Below, in pieces: positions 52,289 to 61,836 of a stretch of DNA of 64,000 nt (positions are counted from its first letter, which is position 1; each line of letters starts with the position of its first letter). The position numbers and the translations under genes were made by a program. Source of the stretch: JBOFFC01 sp051648405. GTDB lineage: Bacteria > Planctomycetota > Planctomycetia > Pirellulales > Lacipirellulaceae. The DNA lies in the NCBI GenBank assembly GCA_051648405.1, contig JBOFFC010000151.1:1-64000 (forward strand), given 5' to 3'. The notes under the pieces are model-generated. The model was not told where the DNA came from, searched no databases, and was given only the letters and a program-made list of their open reading frames with translations.

Positions 52289-52386
52289 AGATGGAAGATG
52301 ATAGACGGTAGATGCTAGAGAGAAGGGGGCTCGTAGCTCCGGGTGTCTTCCATCTCACCTCTATCATCTAACCTCTATCATCTCCG
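52289..52386. repeat. CTCTATCATCT-type inverted repeat
   Basis: Left arm GGAGATGGAAGATGATAGACGG is answered by CCATCTCACCTCTATCATCTAACCTCTATCATC. It fills the space between the TPR gene and tgt, leaving the tgt TTG start at its right edge. Sibling tracts lie at 27673-27713 and 60847-60888. Confidence 0.6.
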
Positions 52387-52391
52387 TCGCC

Positions 52392-53534
52392 TTGCCCTCC
52401 GTCCGCTACGAGCCCGTCTGCGTCTCGTCCGAGTGCGCGGCGCGGCGCGGTCGGCTCCACACGCCGCACGGCGTTGTCGAGTTGCCGACCTTTATGCCGG
52501 TCGGCACGGCGGGGTCGGTCAAAGGGGTCGAAGTCGAGCGCCTCGCTGAGACCGGCGCCCAGATGGTGCTGGGCAACACCTACCACCTGGCCCTCAGGCC
52601 CGGCGAAGAGACCGTCGCGGCCCTCGGGGGGCTCCACCGGTTCTCGGGCTGGGGGGGCCCGATGCTCACCGACTCGGGGGGCTTCCAGGTCTTCAGTCTG
52701 GCCGAGCGCCGCCAGCTCGACGAGCGCGGCGTGCGGTTCCGGTCGCACGTTGATGGCCGCCTGATCGACCTGACCCCCGAGCGGGCGATCGAGATCCAGC
52801 AGCGGCTGGGGGCCGACGTGGCGATGGTCCTCGACGAAGTCCCCCCCCTCCCCTCGCCCCCCGAGGTGGTGCGTAGCGCCATGGAGCGGAGCCTCCGCTG
52901 GGCCGAGCGCTGCGTCCGCGTCGCGTCGCGCGACGACCAATCGCTGTTCGGCATCGTCCAAGGGGGCCTCGACCCCCAGCTGCGCGCCGAGTCGGCCGCG
53001 GGCCTCGTGAAGCTCGACATGGCGGGCTACGCGATCGGCGGCCTGAGCGTCGGCGAACCGCCGCCCGAGATGTACCGCGCGATCGAGGTGACGACCCCCC
53101 ACCTTCCAGCCGACCGGCCGCGGTACCTGATGGGGGTCGGCACGCCGGACGACCTGCTCGAAGCGATCGAACGTGGGATCGACATGTTCGACTGCGTGAT
53201 GCCGACGCGCAACGGGCGGAACGCGCTGGCGTTCACCGACCGCGGCCCGATGCGGCTGCGGAACGCCCGCCACACGCGCGACGAGCGGCCCCTCGACGAG
53301 GGGTGCCCCTGCCCCGCCTGCCGGAGGTACAGCCGCGGCTACCTGCGGCATTTGTTCCAAGCGAGCGAGATGCTGGGGCCGATCTTGCTGTCGATCCACA
53401 ACCTGACGCACTACCAGCGGCTGATGGCGGGGGCCCGCGCCGCAATCGAGCGCGACGACTTTCTGGCCTTCAAGCTCGCGAAGCAGGCGGCGTGGCGCGC
53501 CCCCGAGGAGCCCGCCCCCGACGCCGAGGCCTGA
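52392..53534 (+). CDS. tgt: Queuine tRNA-ribosyltransferase
   Basis: Exchanges guanine for the queuine precursor at tRNA position 34. 380 residues from the TTG at 52392. Motifs: LPTFMPVGTAGSVKG near 33-47, DSGGFQVFSL near 96-105 with catalytic Asp, GGLSVGEP near 218, and the zinc cluster CPCPACRRYSRGYLRHLF near 304-321. First gene of the conserved tgt-yajC-secDF order. Confidence 0.97.
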   Translation: MPSVRYEPVCVSSECAARRGRLHTPHGVVELPTFMPVGTAGSVKGVEVERLAETGAQMVLGNTYHLALRPGEETVAALGGLHRFSGWGGPMLTDSGGFQVFSLAERRQLDERGVRFRSHVDGRLIDLTPERAIEIQQRLGADVAMVLDEVPPLPSPPEVVRSAMERSLRWAERCVRVASRDDQSLFGIVQGGLDPQLRAESAAGLVKLDMAGYAIGGLSVGEPPPEMYRAIEVTTPHLPADRPRYLMGVGTPDDLLEAIERGIDMFDCVMPTRNGRNALAFTDRGPMRLRNARHTRDERPLDEGCPCPACRRYSRGYLRHLFQASEMLGPILLSIHNLTHYQRLMAGARAAIERDDFLAFKLAKQAAWRAPEEPAPDAEA

Positions 53535-53662
53535 GTCGGCCCCCCGGGCGTGCGGTTCCCCTTTCCCGTTGCGCCGTCACGCTTTATGATCCGCGTTTCG
53601 GCGCAGCGAGCCCCAGTCCTCTGGGGGCGAAGCGACCGGGTACGACCTTCCCCGAGGGCGCC

Positions 53663-54055
53663 GTGCTGCCACTCCTAACGCTTTTCGCAGCCTCGCTCGG
53701 TCCGCTTCTTGCGGCCGCAGGCGGGGCCGCAGCCGAGGGGGGCGCCGGCGGGGCGACGAACTCGTTCGTGCAGTTCCTGCCGTTCGCGATGATCGCCTTC
53801 CTGGCGTACTTCCTCTTCATCGTCCCGCAGCGGACGAAGGAGAAGCGGTTCCAGGCGATGCTCGACGGCCTCAAGGAAAACGACCACGTCGTCACCACCA
53901 GCGGCATCCACGGCGTGGTGACCAACATCCAGCGCGACGCCAACCGGTTGACGCTCCGCGTCGATGACTCGACCGGCACACGAGTCCGGGTCGCCCTGTG
54001 GGCGATCGACAGCGTTCTGTCGGACAAGCCGGTCGAGCCGGCGGCAAAGAAGTGA
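53663..54055 (+). CDS. yajC: Preprotein translocase subunit YajC
   Basis: A 130-residue protein from the GTG at 53663 (GAGGGCG upstream). Single transmembrane helix (FLPFAMIAFLAYFLFIVPQ, about 38-56), then the family sequence RTKEKRFQAMLDGLKENDHVVTTSGIHGVV. The upstream in-frame ORF is a shadow of tgt. Part of tgt-yajC-secDF and stabilises SecDF. Length normal. Confidence 0.93.
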   Translation: MLPLLTLFAASLGPLLAAAGGAAAEGGAGGATNSFVQFLPFAMIAFLAYFLFIVPQRTKEKRFQAMLDGLKENDHVVTTSGIHGVVTNIQRDANRLTLRVDDSTGTRVRVALWAIDSVLSDKPVEPAAKK

Positions 54056-54120
54056 CGTCGAATCCATCGCGGCGGGCTCCGCTCGTCGCTCCCCTCCAGG
54101 CAAACACGGATCACTCCCCG

Positions 54121-57100
54121 ATGACGGACCGCTCCTCGGGCCTCGACACCCTCGCGTCGCGCCGATTGCTCGGCTTGTTGGGATGCGTGCTGGCGATCGC
54201 CGTGCTCGCGCTCCCCGCGGGCGCCCAAGACGCCGGCGCGACCACCCCGGTTGTCGAGGCCGCGGCCGAGGCCACGCCGGTTGCCGACGCGGCAACGCCG
54301 TCGGCCGAAGCACCCGCCGCAGACACTGAGCAGGCGGCGGCCGAAGCCGCGGAAGCGGCGGAGGTCGAAAAGACCAATGCCGCTGACCAGGCGGACGAGG
54401 CCGCAGACACCTCCGACGCCGCAGGCGACGACGAGTCAAGCAGCGACCAGTCAAGCAGCGACACGACCGCCAGCGACGACGTCACGGACGCGCAGGCGAA
54501 GGCCGAAGGGGCGACCGACTCGGATGCCCCCGCGACTCCGTTCCCGTGGGTCGGCCTGCTGTCGGCGATCGCGGTCGTCGTCTTGCCGATCATGTTCGGC
54601 AACTGGCTCGGCAAGGCGTTGCGTGTCCCCGAGCAAGGCTGGCGGATCGCGACGGTGCTGGTGGCGCTTTCCGTGGCCGGGCTCGCGATCGCCACCGGCA
54701 GGTTCAAGGGTGGCCCCGACCTGGCCGGCGGGATCACGCTCGTCTACGAGATCGCACGCGACCAAGAAGCGGCAGTCACGCCTATGGGGGGCATCGAAGA
54801 GGGGGAAGCCGAGGCAACCGATCAGCCGGACGACCAGAAGGCGGCCGTCGATGTCGATAAGCTGATCGGGGCGCTTAAGCAGCGGATCGACCCCGCGGGG
54901 ACCAAAGAAGTCACAATCCGTCGCTACGGCGACGCGATCGAGATCATCATCCCCCACGCCGGCCCCGACGACCTGAAGTTCATCAAGCGCCGGATCACCG
55001 ACCTCGGGCAGCTCGAGTTCCGCATCGCGGCCGACCCGCGCTACCCACAGGACCGCCCGATCATCGAGAAGGGGCTCTCGGTCAGCCCGAGCGAGAAGCT
55101 CGTACGCGTCGGCGACACGGTCCGCGCCGAGTGGGTCGTGCTCGACGAGCGAGAGTTCCCCGAGGGGGACGAACGCGTCGTCCGCCGTTCGGCCGGTAAG
55201 CGGCAAGAGGCGCTCGTCCTGCGCGACCGCTACGACGTGACGGGTGAGTACCTGACGGTCGCCGCCAAGGGGATCGACGACGTCGGCAAGCCGTCCGTTG
55301 ACTTCTCGTTCAACGCCAGCGGCGCCCGCCGCTTCGGCAAGCTCACCGGCGACAACCTGCCGAACGAGGCGACCGGCTCGTTCCGTCAGCTCGGCATCCT
55401 GCTCGACAAGAAGCTGATCTCGGCGCCGCGGCTCAACAGCCGGATCACCGATCGCGGCACGATCTCCGGCGGTGCGATGACCGAAGAAGAGGTCGATTTC
55501 ATCATCAGCATCCTGAACGCGGGGAGCCTGCCGGCGGCCCTGAACAAGGAACCGATCAGCGAAGAGACCGTGAGCGCGACGCTCGGCGCCACGACGATCG
55601 AGATGGGGACGCGGGCCATGCTGTGGTCGGTCGCCGCGGTGGTCGTGTTCATCATCTTCTACTACCGCTTCGCGGGCGTCGTGGCGTGCCTCGGCTTGGT
55701 GGCGACTCTCGTCCTGGTAGTGGGGGCGATGGTCGCGCTGAACGCCGCCTTCACCCTGCCGGGGCTCGCCGGCCTGGTGCTGACGGTCGGCATGGCGGTC
55801 GATGCGAACGTGCTGATCTACGAGCGGATCCGCGAAGAGCTCGCCAAGGGCTCGGGCCTGCGGATGGCGATCCGCAACGGTTTCGACCGCGCCTCGACGA
55901 CGATCATCGACTCGAACCTCACGACGCTGCTCACCGGGGTGGTGCTCTACGTGGTCGGCACCGACCAGATCAAAGGCTTCGCCGTCTCGATCGTGCTGGG
56001 CCTGATCATGAGCCTGTTCGTGGCCGTGTTCGCCACGCGGGTGGTGTTCGAGATCGCCGAGCGCCGCCGCTGGATCAAGGACCTGCGGTTCGTGTCGTTC
56101 ATCGGCGAGACGAACATCGACTTCCTGGCCCTCAAGTGGCCGGCGATCTTCGCGTCGCTGGCGGTCATCGCGATCGGTGCGGCGTTCACCGCCAACCGCG
56201 GCCTGGGCATGCTGAACATCGACTTCACCGGCGGCACGAGCGTCACGCTGGCGCTGAAGGACGACGCAAAAATGCCGCTGGCCGAAGTACGTGAAGCCCT
56301 CGAAGGGACCGTGCTCAAGGACCAAAACCTGTTGGTGGTGGAGCGTGGCTTCAGCCAAACCCGCTACACGGTGACGACCAGCGTTGACGAGGTCGCCGAC
56401 GCGAAGCAGGCGATCGCCGATGCCCTCGACGACAAGATGCAGCTCTACACGGCCGAGGTGGGCGCCCCCACGGCGTTCACCGAAGAGGGGGGCTACAGCG
56501 GCGTCGCGGTCCCGCTGAAGCTCAACCAGGGCCCCGGCTTCGGCGAAGAGGACGGGCTGGCGCACGACTCGCTACTCGACCGCGTCGCGACGATCCTCGA
56601 AGCCCAAGGGAGGAAGGGGGTCCTGCCGCAGCTCGAGAACCCCGACTACCTCCCCGGCAGCAGCGCGGCGTTCCGCGATTGGACGCTCAAGCTGGGCCTC
56701 CCCGAGGCCGAAGCGGTCGCCGTCGCGAACACGCTGGCCGACTCGCTGAAGAAGGAGCCCCTGTTCCCGCTGGCCAACAAGATCGGCGGCGCCGTGGCGT
56801 CCGACCTCCAAGGGAAGGCGATCGCCGCGACCCTCGTAAGCTTGTTGGGGATCGTCGCCTACGTCTGGTTCCGCTTCCAGAGCGTGAACTTCGGCCTGGC
56901 GGCGGTCGTCGCGCTGATCCACGACGTGCTGGTCACGATCGCCGCGATCGCCGCCTCGAACTGGCTCGTCATGAATGTGCCGGGGCTCGCCAGCAGCCTG
57001 CAGATCGAGTCGTTCCAGATCGGCCTAACGATCGTCGCGGCGTTGATCACGATCATCGGTTTCTCGCTGAACGACACGATCGTCATCTTCGACCGCATCC

Positions 57101-57384
57101 GCGAAGTCCGCGGCAAGAGCCCCAAGATCACGCGGGAGATGATCAACAAGAGCGTCAATCAGACCCTCGCCCGCACGATCCTCACCTCGCTGACCGTGTT
57201 CATGGTCGTCGTGGTGCTGTACTTCTTCGGCGGCCCCGGCATCCACGGGTTCGCGTTTGCGATGGTCGTCGGCGTGGTCGCGGGGACCTATAGCACGGTG
57301 TTCATCGCCTCGCCGGTCCTGCTGTGGCTCAGCGGGTCGGGCAACGACGGCGCCGCGAAGGCGACCACCAAGCGCGCCGCGTAA
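54121..57384 (+). CDS. secDF: Fused protein-export membrane protein SecDF
   Basis: 1087 residues, SecD and SecF joined. It starts at the ATG at 54121 with a signal/TM segment, an acidic Ala-rich span (about 35-135), and a TM near 140-160. SecD: GPDLAGGITLVYEI near 198, a P1-like periplasmic domain to ~490, then six TMs. SecF begins near 680-693 with GLGMLNIDFTGGTSVTLAL, a periplasmic domain, and TMs from ~905 with the conserved FSLNDTIVIFDRIREV. These proton-driven domains pull preproteins across the membrane. The fusion order is typical of Bacillus and planctomycetes. Cognate yajC is 65 bp upstream. Confidence 0.95.
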   Translation: MTDRSSGLDTLASRRLLGLLGCVLAIAVLALPAGAQDAGATTPVVEAAAEATPVADAATPSAEAPAADTEQAAAEAAEAAEVEKTNAADQADEAADTSDAAGDDESSSDQSSSDTTASDDVTDAQAKAEGATDSDAPATPFPWVGLLSAIAVVVLPIMFGNWLGKALRVPEQGWRIATVLVALSVAGLAIATGRFKGGPDLAGGITLVYEIARDQEAAVTPMGGIEEGEAEATDQPDDQKAAVDVDKLIGALKQRIDPAGTKEVTIRRYGDAIEIIIPHAGPDDLKFIKRRITDLGQLEFRIAADPRYPQDRPIIEKGLSVSPSEKLVRVGDTVRAEWVVLDEREFPEGDERVVRRSAGKRQEALVLRDRYDVTGEYLTVAAKGIDDVGKPSVDFSFNASGARRFGKLTGDNLPNEATGSFRQLGILLDKKLISAPRLNSRITDRGTISGGAMTEEEVDFIISILNAGSLPAALNKEPISEETVSATLGATTIEMGTRAMLWSVAAVVVFIIFYYRFAGVVACLGLVATLVLVVGAMVALNAAFTLPGLAGLVLTVGMAVDANVLIYERIREELAKGSGLRMAIRNGFDRASTTIIDSNLTTLLTGVVLYVVGTDQIKGFAVSIVLGLIMSLFVAVFATRVVFEIAERRRWIKDLRFVSFIGETNIDFLALKWPAIFASLAVIAIGAAFTANRGLGMLNIDFTGGTSVTLALKDDAKMPLAEVREALEGTVLKDQNLLVVERGFSQTRYTVTTSVDEVADAKQAIADALDDKMQLYTAEVGAPTAFTEEGGYSGVAVPLKLNQGPGFGEEDGLAHDSLLDRVATILEAQGRKGVLPQLENPDYLPGSSAAFRDWTLKLGLPEAEAVAVANTLADSLKKEPLFPLANKIGGAVASDLQGKAIAATLVSLLGIVAYVWFRFQSVNFGLAAVVALIHDVLVTIAAIAASNWLVMNVPGLASSLQIESFQIGLTIVAALITIIGFSLNDTIVIFDRIREVRGKSPKITREMINKSVNQTLARTILTSLTVFMVVVVLYFFGGPGIHGFAFAMVVGVVAGTYSTVFIASPVLLWLSGSGNDGAAKATTKRAA

Positions 57385-57734
57385 GCGGCAGCGGCGAGTG
57401 GTTGGAGGTGAGAGGCGAGGGGAACGAAAAAGGGGCGGCGGGTTTGAACCGCCTCCTCGGGCGCGGCGTGCGTATCTTGGCGCGGCGCCCCTTCGCTAGA
57501 CGGCGCCAGCGGCGCGGTGAGGGGCGTTTGCCCCTCGTGCTAGCGGGGATTGCTGGGGCGGCGGCGAACGCTCGGCCGATGCTCCCCGTATGGAAACGCG
57601 TGCGCCCCGGGCCGGATGACCCCGGGGCGTTTCGAAGAGTTCACGGACGAGCCACGCTGCCCCGCGCCGCGGCGACCCTTGCCGTTCCCGTTGAGGAACG
57701 CCCGGTCGGCGTCGGCGCCAGCTCAAGGTCCGCC
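57385..57734 (+). other. Intergenic region after secDF
   Basis: 350 bp with a GAGGCGAGAG-type tract (57391-57424), a small hairpin GGCGG-GTTTGAA-CCGCC at about 57435-57451, and an 8-bp GC hairpin (57603-57610 with 57622-57629) followed by GTTTCG. The last could end secDF transcription. No promoter recognised. Confidence 0.4.
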
Positions 57735-58895
57735 GTGAACAACCTGACGAAGCTCGTTTCTTCGCTTGCGCTCGTGGCCGCTGGCTTCGGTGGCGCGTCG
57801 CTGCTCGGTCCACCCGAGCTCGGCGAGCGGCTCGCCGAGCGCTTCCTCGCGGCCCCGCCGAGCGACCCGCAGGGCCTCCGCCCGCTTGGCCCGAACTCGT
57901 TCGCGCCGCCGTACGTGCCGCAGGTCGGCGCCACGCCGGCCTCGGCGTCGGTGGCCTTCGCCCCGACGGCGGCGGTCGCCACGGCCCTCGCACCGCCAAG
58001 CCTCGTCGTGCAGCCCGTCGGTCCCCCCGACGCCTCGCCTTCTGGCGCCGGGGCGCAGGCTTCGCTGACCGAAGCCGCCGACTGGTTCGACGCCTGGCCG
58101 ACCCCCCCGGGACCGATGGCGTCCGCCCCGGTTGAACCCGCGCCGGCAGAGCCGGCGGCGTTCGCCCCGGCCCTCGCGGCGCCGCTCGCTGGGCCCAGCG
58201 TCCCCGACGCGGGCGCCCCTTCGTGGTGGGACACCGCTTCGCCGCCAACCCTCGCAGCCGACGACGCTGCGTCCCCCGCCCCGGCGCCGGGGTGGCTCGC
58301 GGCGCGCGACGCGTCGATTGCCAACGCCCCCGCTTCCTTACCGCCAATGGTCGCTCCTGCGCCGGTCGAACCCGCCGCTGGGTGGTTCGACGCGGCCGAG
58401 CGGGTCGCCGGGTATCCGCCAACGGGCGCACCGGAGACAAACCTAGGCCGCGTCGAGCACGCGCTCGGACGTAGCTTTGATGTGGCGCCACGCCCTTCGG
58501 GGGGGACGCACGTCGTCACCGACGGCGACACGCTCGCCCGCCTCGCGGAGCGCTACCTGGGAGACGCGGCCCGCGCCGGCGAGCTGTTCGAGCTGAACCG
58601 CGACCGGCTCACGAGCCCCGAGCTGCTGCCGATCGGCTTGGTGCTGAAGACCCCGCCGCGCGACGGAGCGGTGTCCGGCGACGGCGCGGCGACCTTCGCG
58701 CCGGCCCCCTTTGCGACCGTGTCGGCCCCCCTGCCGATCACGCCGGCGACCGGCTTCGCATCGGCAGGAAGCGCCGCGCCGGTCGAACGCCCGCTCACGC
58801 CGGTGGGGGAACCCGCGCAAGAGAGCGCGTGGCACGAGGCGGCCGAGGCGTGGTCAGCCGACCAGCCCGTCATGGCCCGCGACCTCTCTTGGTGA
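57735..58895 (+). CDS. LysM-domain envelope protein
   Basis: A 386-residue protein from the GTG at 57735. A short N-terminal hydrophobic stretch (LTKLVSSLALVAAGFGGASLL, about 4-24) suggests a signal or anchor. A Pro/Ala/Ser-rich unstructured span follows to about 250. The LysM domain at about 258-305 reads THVVTDGDTLARLAERYLGD ... NRDRLTSPELLPIGLVLK, so it likely binds peptidoglycan-type glycan. The C-terminal 80 residues are again proline-rich. Its 3' end overlaps the convergent permease gene by 42 bp (58854-58895). Confidence 0.75.
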   Translation: MNNLTKLVSSLALVAAGFGGASLLGPPELGERLAERFLAAPPSDPQGLRPLGPNSFAPPYVPQVGATPASASVAFAPTAAVATALAPPSLVVQPVGPPDASPSGAGAQASLTEAADWFDAWPTPPGPMASAPVEPAPAEPAAFAPALAAPLAGPSVPDAGAPSWWDTASPPTLAADDAASPAPAPGWLAARDASIANAPASLPPMVAPAPVEPAAGWFDAAERVAGYPPTGAPETNLGRVEHALGRSFDVAPRPSGGTHVVTDGDTLARLAERYLGDAARAGELFELNRDRLTSPELLPIGLVLKTPPRDGAVSGDGAATFAPAPFATVSAPLPITPATGFASAGSAAPVERPLTPVGEPAQESAWHEAAEAWSADQPVMARDLSW

Positions 58896-60719
58896 CGCTT
58901 CAGCGGGTCTTGGTAACGCGCTCGCGGCGGGCGCGGCGTTGGCCGTGTCGTGGCCTTCGCCGCGGCCGGTCAGGTCGGTGAACCGGCGCACGGCGTCGGC
59001 GTACAGCCACGCCGAAAGGACCGCGTAACCGCACACGCCAGGGGCGAACGCCGCAAAGGCCCAAGGCTCCGCTCGCTCCACGATCAGCAAGGCCGGGGCG
59101 GCGACGAGGAACGGGACGCACGGTGCAAACAGAAGCAACCAAGCCTCGCCTTGCGCGCCAACCGCAAAGAAGATCGCCGCCGCGAAGGGGTAGTAGCCCC
59201 CTCCCATCGCTACGAGCGCGGCCGAGGTCATCGCGATCGCCTTGGTCGAGGACTCGACGCGCAGCGAGATCGCGAGCCCGACCATCGAAGCCGACGTCGC
59301 CGTGACGGCAACGACTACGACGAGGGCGGCGACCGAGCCGATCGCGATGGGAAGCAACAGTAACCCCGTGAGCGCCGGCGTGACGACCGCCAGCAGCGAC
59401 CAGCGCGACGCGTAGAGGTTCCCGGCGAGCTTGCCGAAAACGATCGCCGACGGCGCGAGCGGCGACGAGATCAACGACAGCCAGGTGTCCTGCTCCTTCT
59501 CGTACGAGACCAAACCCGCGGCCCTGGCGCCAACCCCCAGCAGCACAAGGGGCGCCGCGAACGCCGTGAGTCCCGCGACCGTGGCGAAGTAGTCGATCGG
59601 CTTGATCGCCGTCCCTTGCACGTAGGCGATCAAGAACTGGGCGACGATCGGCGCAAACACTATCAGCGCCACACCGATCGCTCCGAGTCGCCGGCCGATC
59701 GCCTTCCACGAACGCCCGCTACGCGGCCGTGACGCGGAAGTGAACATCTCCTTCCAGAGCACGGGGTGGTCGTGGTACGGCTCGCTCGGTCGCGGGGCGA
59801 CAAGCCGCCGGAGCCAGCCGCGCGAGGTCAGCGCGGCGCCCTCCGGCGCGGGGGCGACCCCCGCGCTGGCGCTCCGTAGGTGGACGCGGCGGACCTGCCA
59901 CACGCACAAACTGGCGCAAGCCGCCGCGAGGGCGAGCTGCCAGCCGACGAGCCACGCGATGGCCCGCGCGTCGAAGCCGACGCCGAGCCCCCCTTGGTAG
60001 CCGACCATGCCCGCCATACCGACCACCGCGATCGCATTGACCGACGTAAGCGCGGCGGCCGTCTGGTGGGCGATTTCGCTGGGTCCCCCCGGGAAGCGCC
60101 AATCGATCATCGCGGCGACGAACCACGCGATCGGCGCCGCGAGGAACCACGCCATGACCAAGCGCATCGACCGCGGCACGGCGTCGCGCGGGCGCTCGGA
60201 CCAAGTCGAGGCGACGAGGGCGATCGCCGCGACGAGCGCCGCGGTCGAAGCCAAGACGCCGAAGTGCGCCACCAGCAGGTGACTGGGGATGCCGCCGTAG
60301 AGCCCCACGATCGCCAGGAATGGGAGGGCCGCGAGCGCCACCTGGGCGACGACAAGCAGCCGCGCCACGAGCTTCCCGAGCACGATCTCGGAGTTTGAAA
60401 GGTCGGTCGCGAACAGGTACTCGATCGTCCGCCGCTGGCGTTCCGAGGCGATCGCCCCGGCGGCGACGGCGGGCGTGAGCGCGACCACCCCCAGCAGCGT
60501 CGTCCACGCGAACGACGTGTAGAAACTCGACACGAGCGCCGAAGCGCCGCGGATCGAAAGCCCCCCGCCGTCGGCGCCCCACTCGCCCGACTCACGCGCC
60601 CCTTGGTACGCGACCACCAGGATCACCAGCAAGAGCAGCCCCACCACAACACGCAGCAGCGTGTAGCGCGTGCCGCGGCCCGCGGCGACCATCTCGTGGC
60701 GGAACACGGGGCCGAGCAT
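58854..60719 (-). CDS. Second double-length ABC-2 type permease
   Basis: A 621-residue protein with ~12 hydrophobic segments, from the ATG at 60719. It starts MLGPVFRHEMVAAGRG and, like the protein at 2444, has two ABC-2 halves joined by a soluble linker (about 275-345). The first signature is SERQRRTIEYLFATD...EIVLGKLVARL near 91-120, the second EKEQDTWLSLISSP...AIVFGKLAGNL near 410-440. No ATPase gene lies next to it. Its 3' end overlaps the LysM gene by 42 bp (convergent). Confidence 0.82.
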   Translation of the reverse strand: MLGPVFRHEMVAAGRGTRYTLLRVVVGLLLLVILVVAYQGARESGEWGADGGGLSIRGASALVSSFYTSFAWTTLLGVVALTPAVAAGAIASERQRRTIEYLFATDLSNSEIVLGKLVARLLVVAQVALAALPFLAIVGLYGGIPSHLLVAHFGVLASTAALVAAIALVASTWSERPRDAVPRSMRLVMAWFLAAPIAWFVAAMIDWRFPGGPSEIAHQTAAALTSVNAIAVVGMAGMVGYQGGLGVGFDARAIAWLVGWQLALAAACASLCVWQVRRVHLRSASAGVAPAPEGAALTSRGWLRRLVAPRPSEPYHDHPVLWKEMFTSASRPRSGRSWKAIGRRLGAIGVALIVFAPIVAQFLIAYVQGTAIKPIDYFATVAGLTAFAAPLVLLGVGARAAGLVSYEKEQDTWLSLISSPLAPSAIVFGKLAGNLYASRWSLLAVVTPALTGLLLLPIAIGSVAALVVVVAVTATSASMVGLAISLRVESSTKAIAMTSAALVAMGGGYYPFAAAIFFAVGAQGEAWLLLFAPCVPFLVAAPALLIVERAEPWAFAAFAPGVCGYAVLSAWLYADAVRRFTDLTGRGEGHDTANAAPAASALPRPAEASPREVAGHDGLVG

Positions 60720-60803
60720 GAGTTGGGACAGACGCGGGGCGCAGAGCGGACAGGAGGCTGGATCCTACCGCGCCGCGCAACGCCGTGGCAAACAGCTAGG
60801 GGG

Positions 60804-60848
60804 GCTGTCAGCTCCCAGCGGTCAGCTCTCAGCTCTCAGCTCTCAGCC
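60804..60848. repeat. GTCAGCTCTCAGC-type tandem repeat
   Basis: Imperfect tandem GCTCTCAGCT units (about five) in the gap between the permease and the serine acetyltransferase gene. Confidence 0.6.
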
Positions 60849-60888
60849 ATCTATCATCATCATCTGCCATCCATCATCTCCCTCCTCA
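60847..60888. repeat. CATCTATCATC-type degenerate repeat
   Basis: CCATCTATCATCATCATCTGCCATCCATCATCTCCC, abutting the preceding tract and the 3' end of the serine acetyltransferase gene. Confidence 0.5.
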
Positions 60889-61836
60889 CGCGCTCGCCGC
60901 CGGGGCGATGTCGCTCCGCACGCGGAGGCTCGGCTTCTCGATCGTCACCGTGGTGTGCGGCGCGACGCTGCGTGTCAACCAGACGCTCGACCCCACGACC
61001 GAGTCGTGCCCGACCACCGTGGCGCCCCCGAGGATCGTCGCGTTCGCGTAGACGATCACGCGGTCCTCGATCGTCGGGTGCCGCTTCTGGTCGCGGACCA
61101 GGTTCCCGTCGTCGTCGGTGGCGAAGCTCAGCGCGCCGAGGGTCACCCCCTGGTAGAGCTTCACGTGGGCGCCGATCTCGCACGTCTCGCCGATCACCAC
61201 CCCGGTGCCGTGGTCGATGAAGAAGTGCGGGCCGATCGTCGCGCCGGGGTGGATGTCGATCCCCGTGCGGCGGTGCGCGTGCTCGGCCATCATCCGCGGG
61301 ATGAACGGGATGTCGAGCTCGTACAGCAGGTGCGCCAGGCGGTGGACGGTCACCGCCTCGAGCCCCGGGTAGCAGAAGATCACCTCGTCGGGGCTCTTGC
61401 AGGCGGGGTCGCCGGCGTAGGCCGCCTCGACGTCGGTGGCGAGGACGGCGCGGAGCTCCGGCAGGCGATCGAGGAACAGCAGCGTCTTCGCCTGGCCGAG
61501 GGCCTCGAAGTCCTGCGTGTCGTCGCAGTCGCCGACCAGGCCGTCCTTCACCGCTTGGTGACGCAGCGCACGACCGACCTGCTGCGTCAGTCGGTCGTGC
61601 AGGCGATCAACGACCTCACCCACGTAGTAGGTGATGTTCCCGCGGTGCAGCCCCTCGCGGACGCCGTAGCCCGGGTAGAGGACCTCCATCAGGTCGTCGA
61701 TCGCCGAGACGACTTCCTCGTCCTTGGGGAGGGGGCAGTGGTCGAGGTGGTTCATCGTCCCGATCTCGTCGTACGTGGCGACGAGCCGTTCGGTGAGCCT
61801 CGGCAGTTGGTTCTTTAGTCGAAAGTCGGTGGCCAC
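60886..61836 (-). CDS. cysE: Serine O-acetyltransferase
   Basis: Makes O-acetylserine for cysteine synthesis. 316 residues from the GTG at 61836, preceded by GGAGG; the longer ORF to 62052 has no such site. The first ~170 residues form the helical N-domain; the left-handed beta helix follows with hexapeptide motifs in DIHPGATIGPHFFIDHGTG (His catalytic), VVIGETCEIGAHVKLYQGVT and TIEDRVIVYANATILGGATVVG. Longer N-terminal domain than E. coli CysE, like the EpsC/SAT variants of plants and planctomycetes. cysK not in window. Confidence 0.92.
   Translation of the reverse strand: MATDFRLKNQLPRLTERLVATYDEIGTMNHLDHCPLPKDEEVVSAIDDLMEVLYPGYGVREGLHRGNITYYVGEVVDRLHDRLTQQVGRALRHQAVKDGLVGDCDDTQDFEALGQAKTLLFLDRLPELRAVLATDVEAAYAGDPACKSPDEVIFCYPGLEAVTVHRLAHLLYELDIPFIPRMMAEHAHRRTGIDIHPGATIGPHFFIDHGTGVVIGETCEIGAHVKLYQGVTLGALSFATDDDGNLVRDQKRHPTIEDRVIVYANATILGGATVVGHDSVVGSSVWLTRSVAPHTTVTIEKPSLRVRSDIAPAASA

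Noticed and set aside
54451..56565. 704-codon minus-strand ORF opposite secDF
   Set aside because: Shadow, highly charged and repetitive, antisense to a certain gene.
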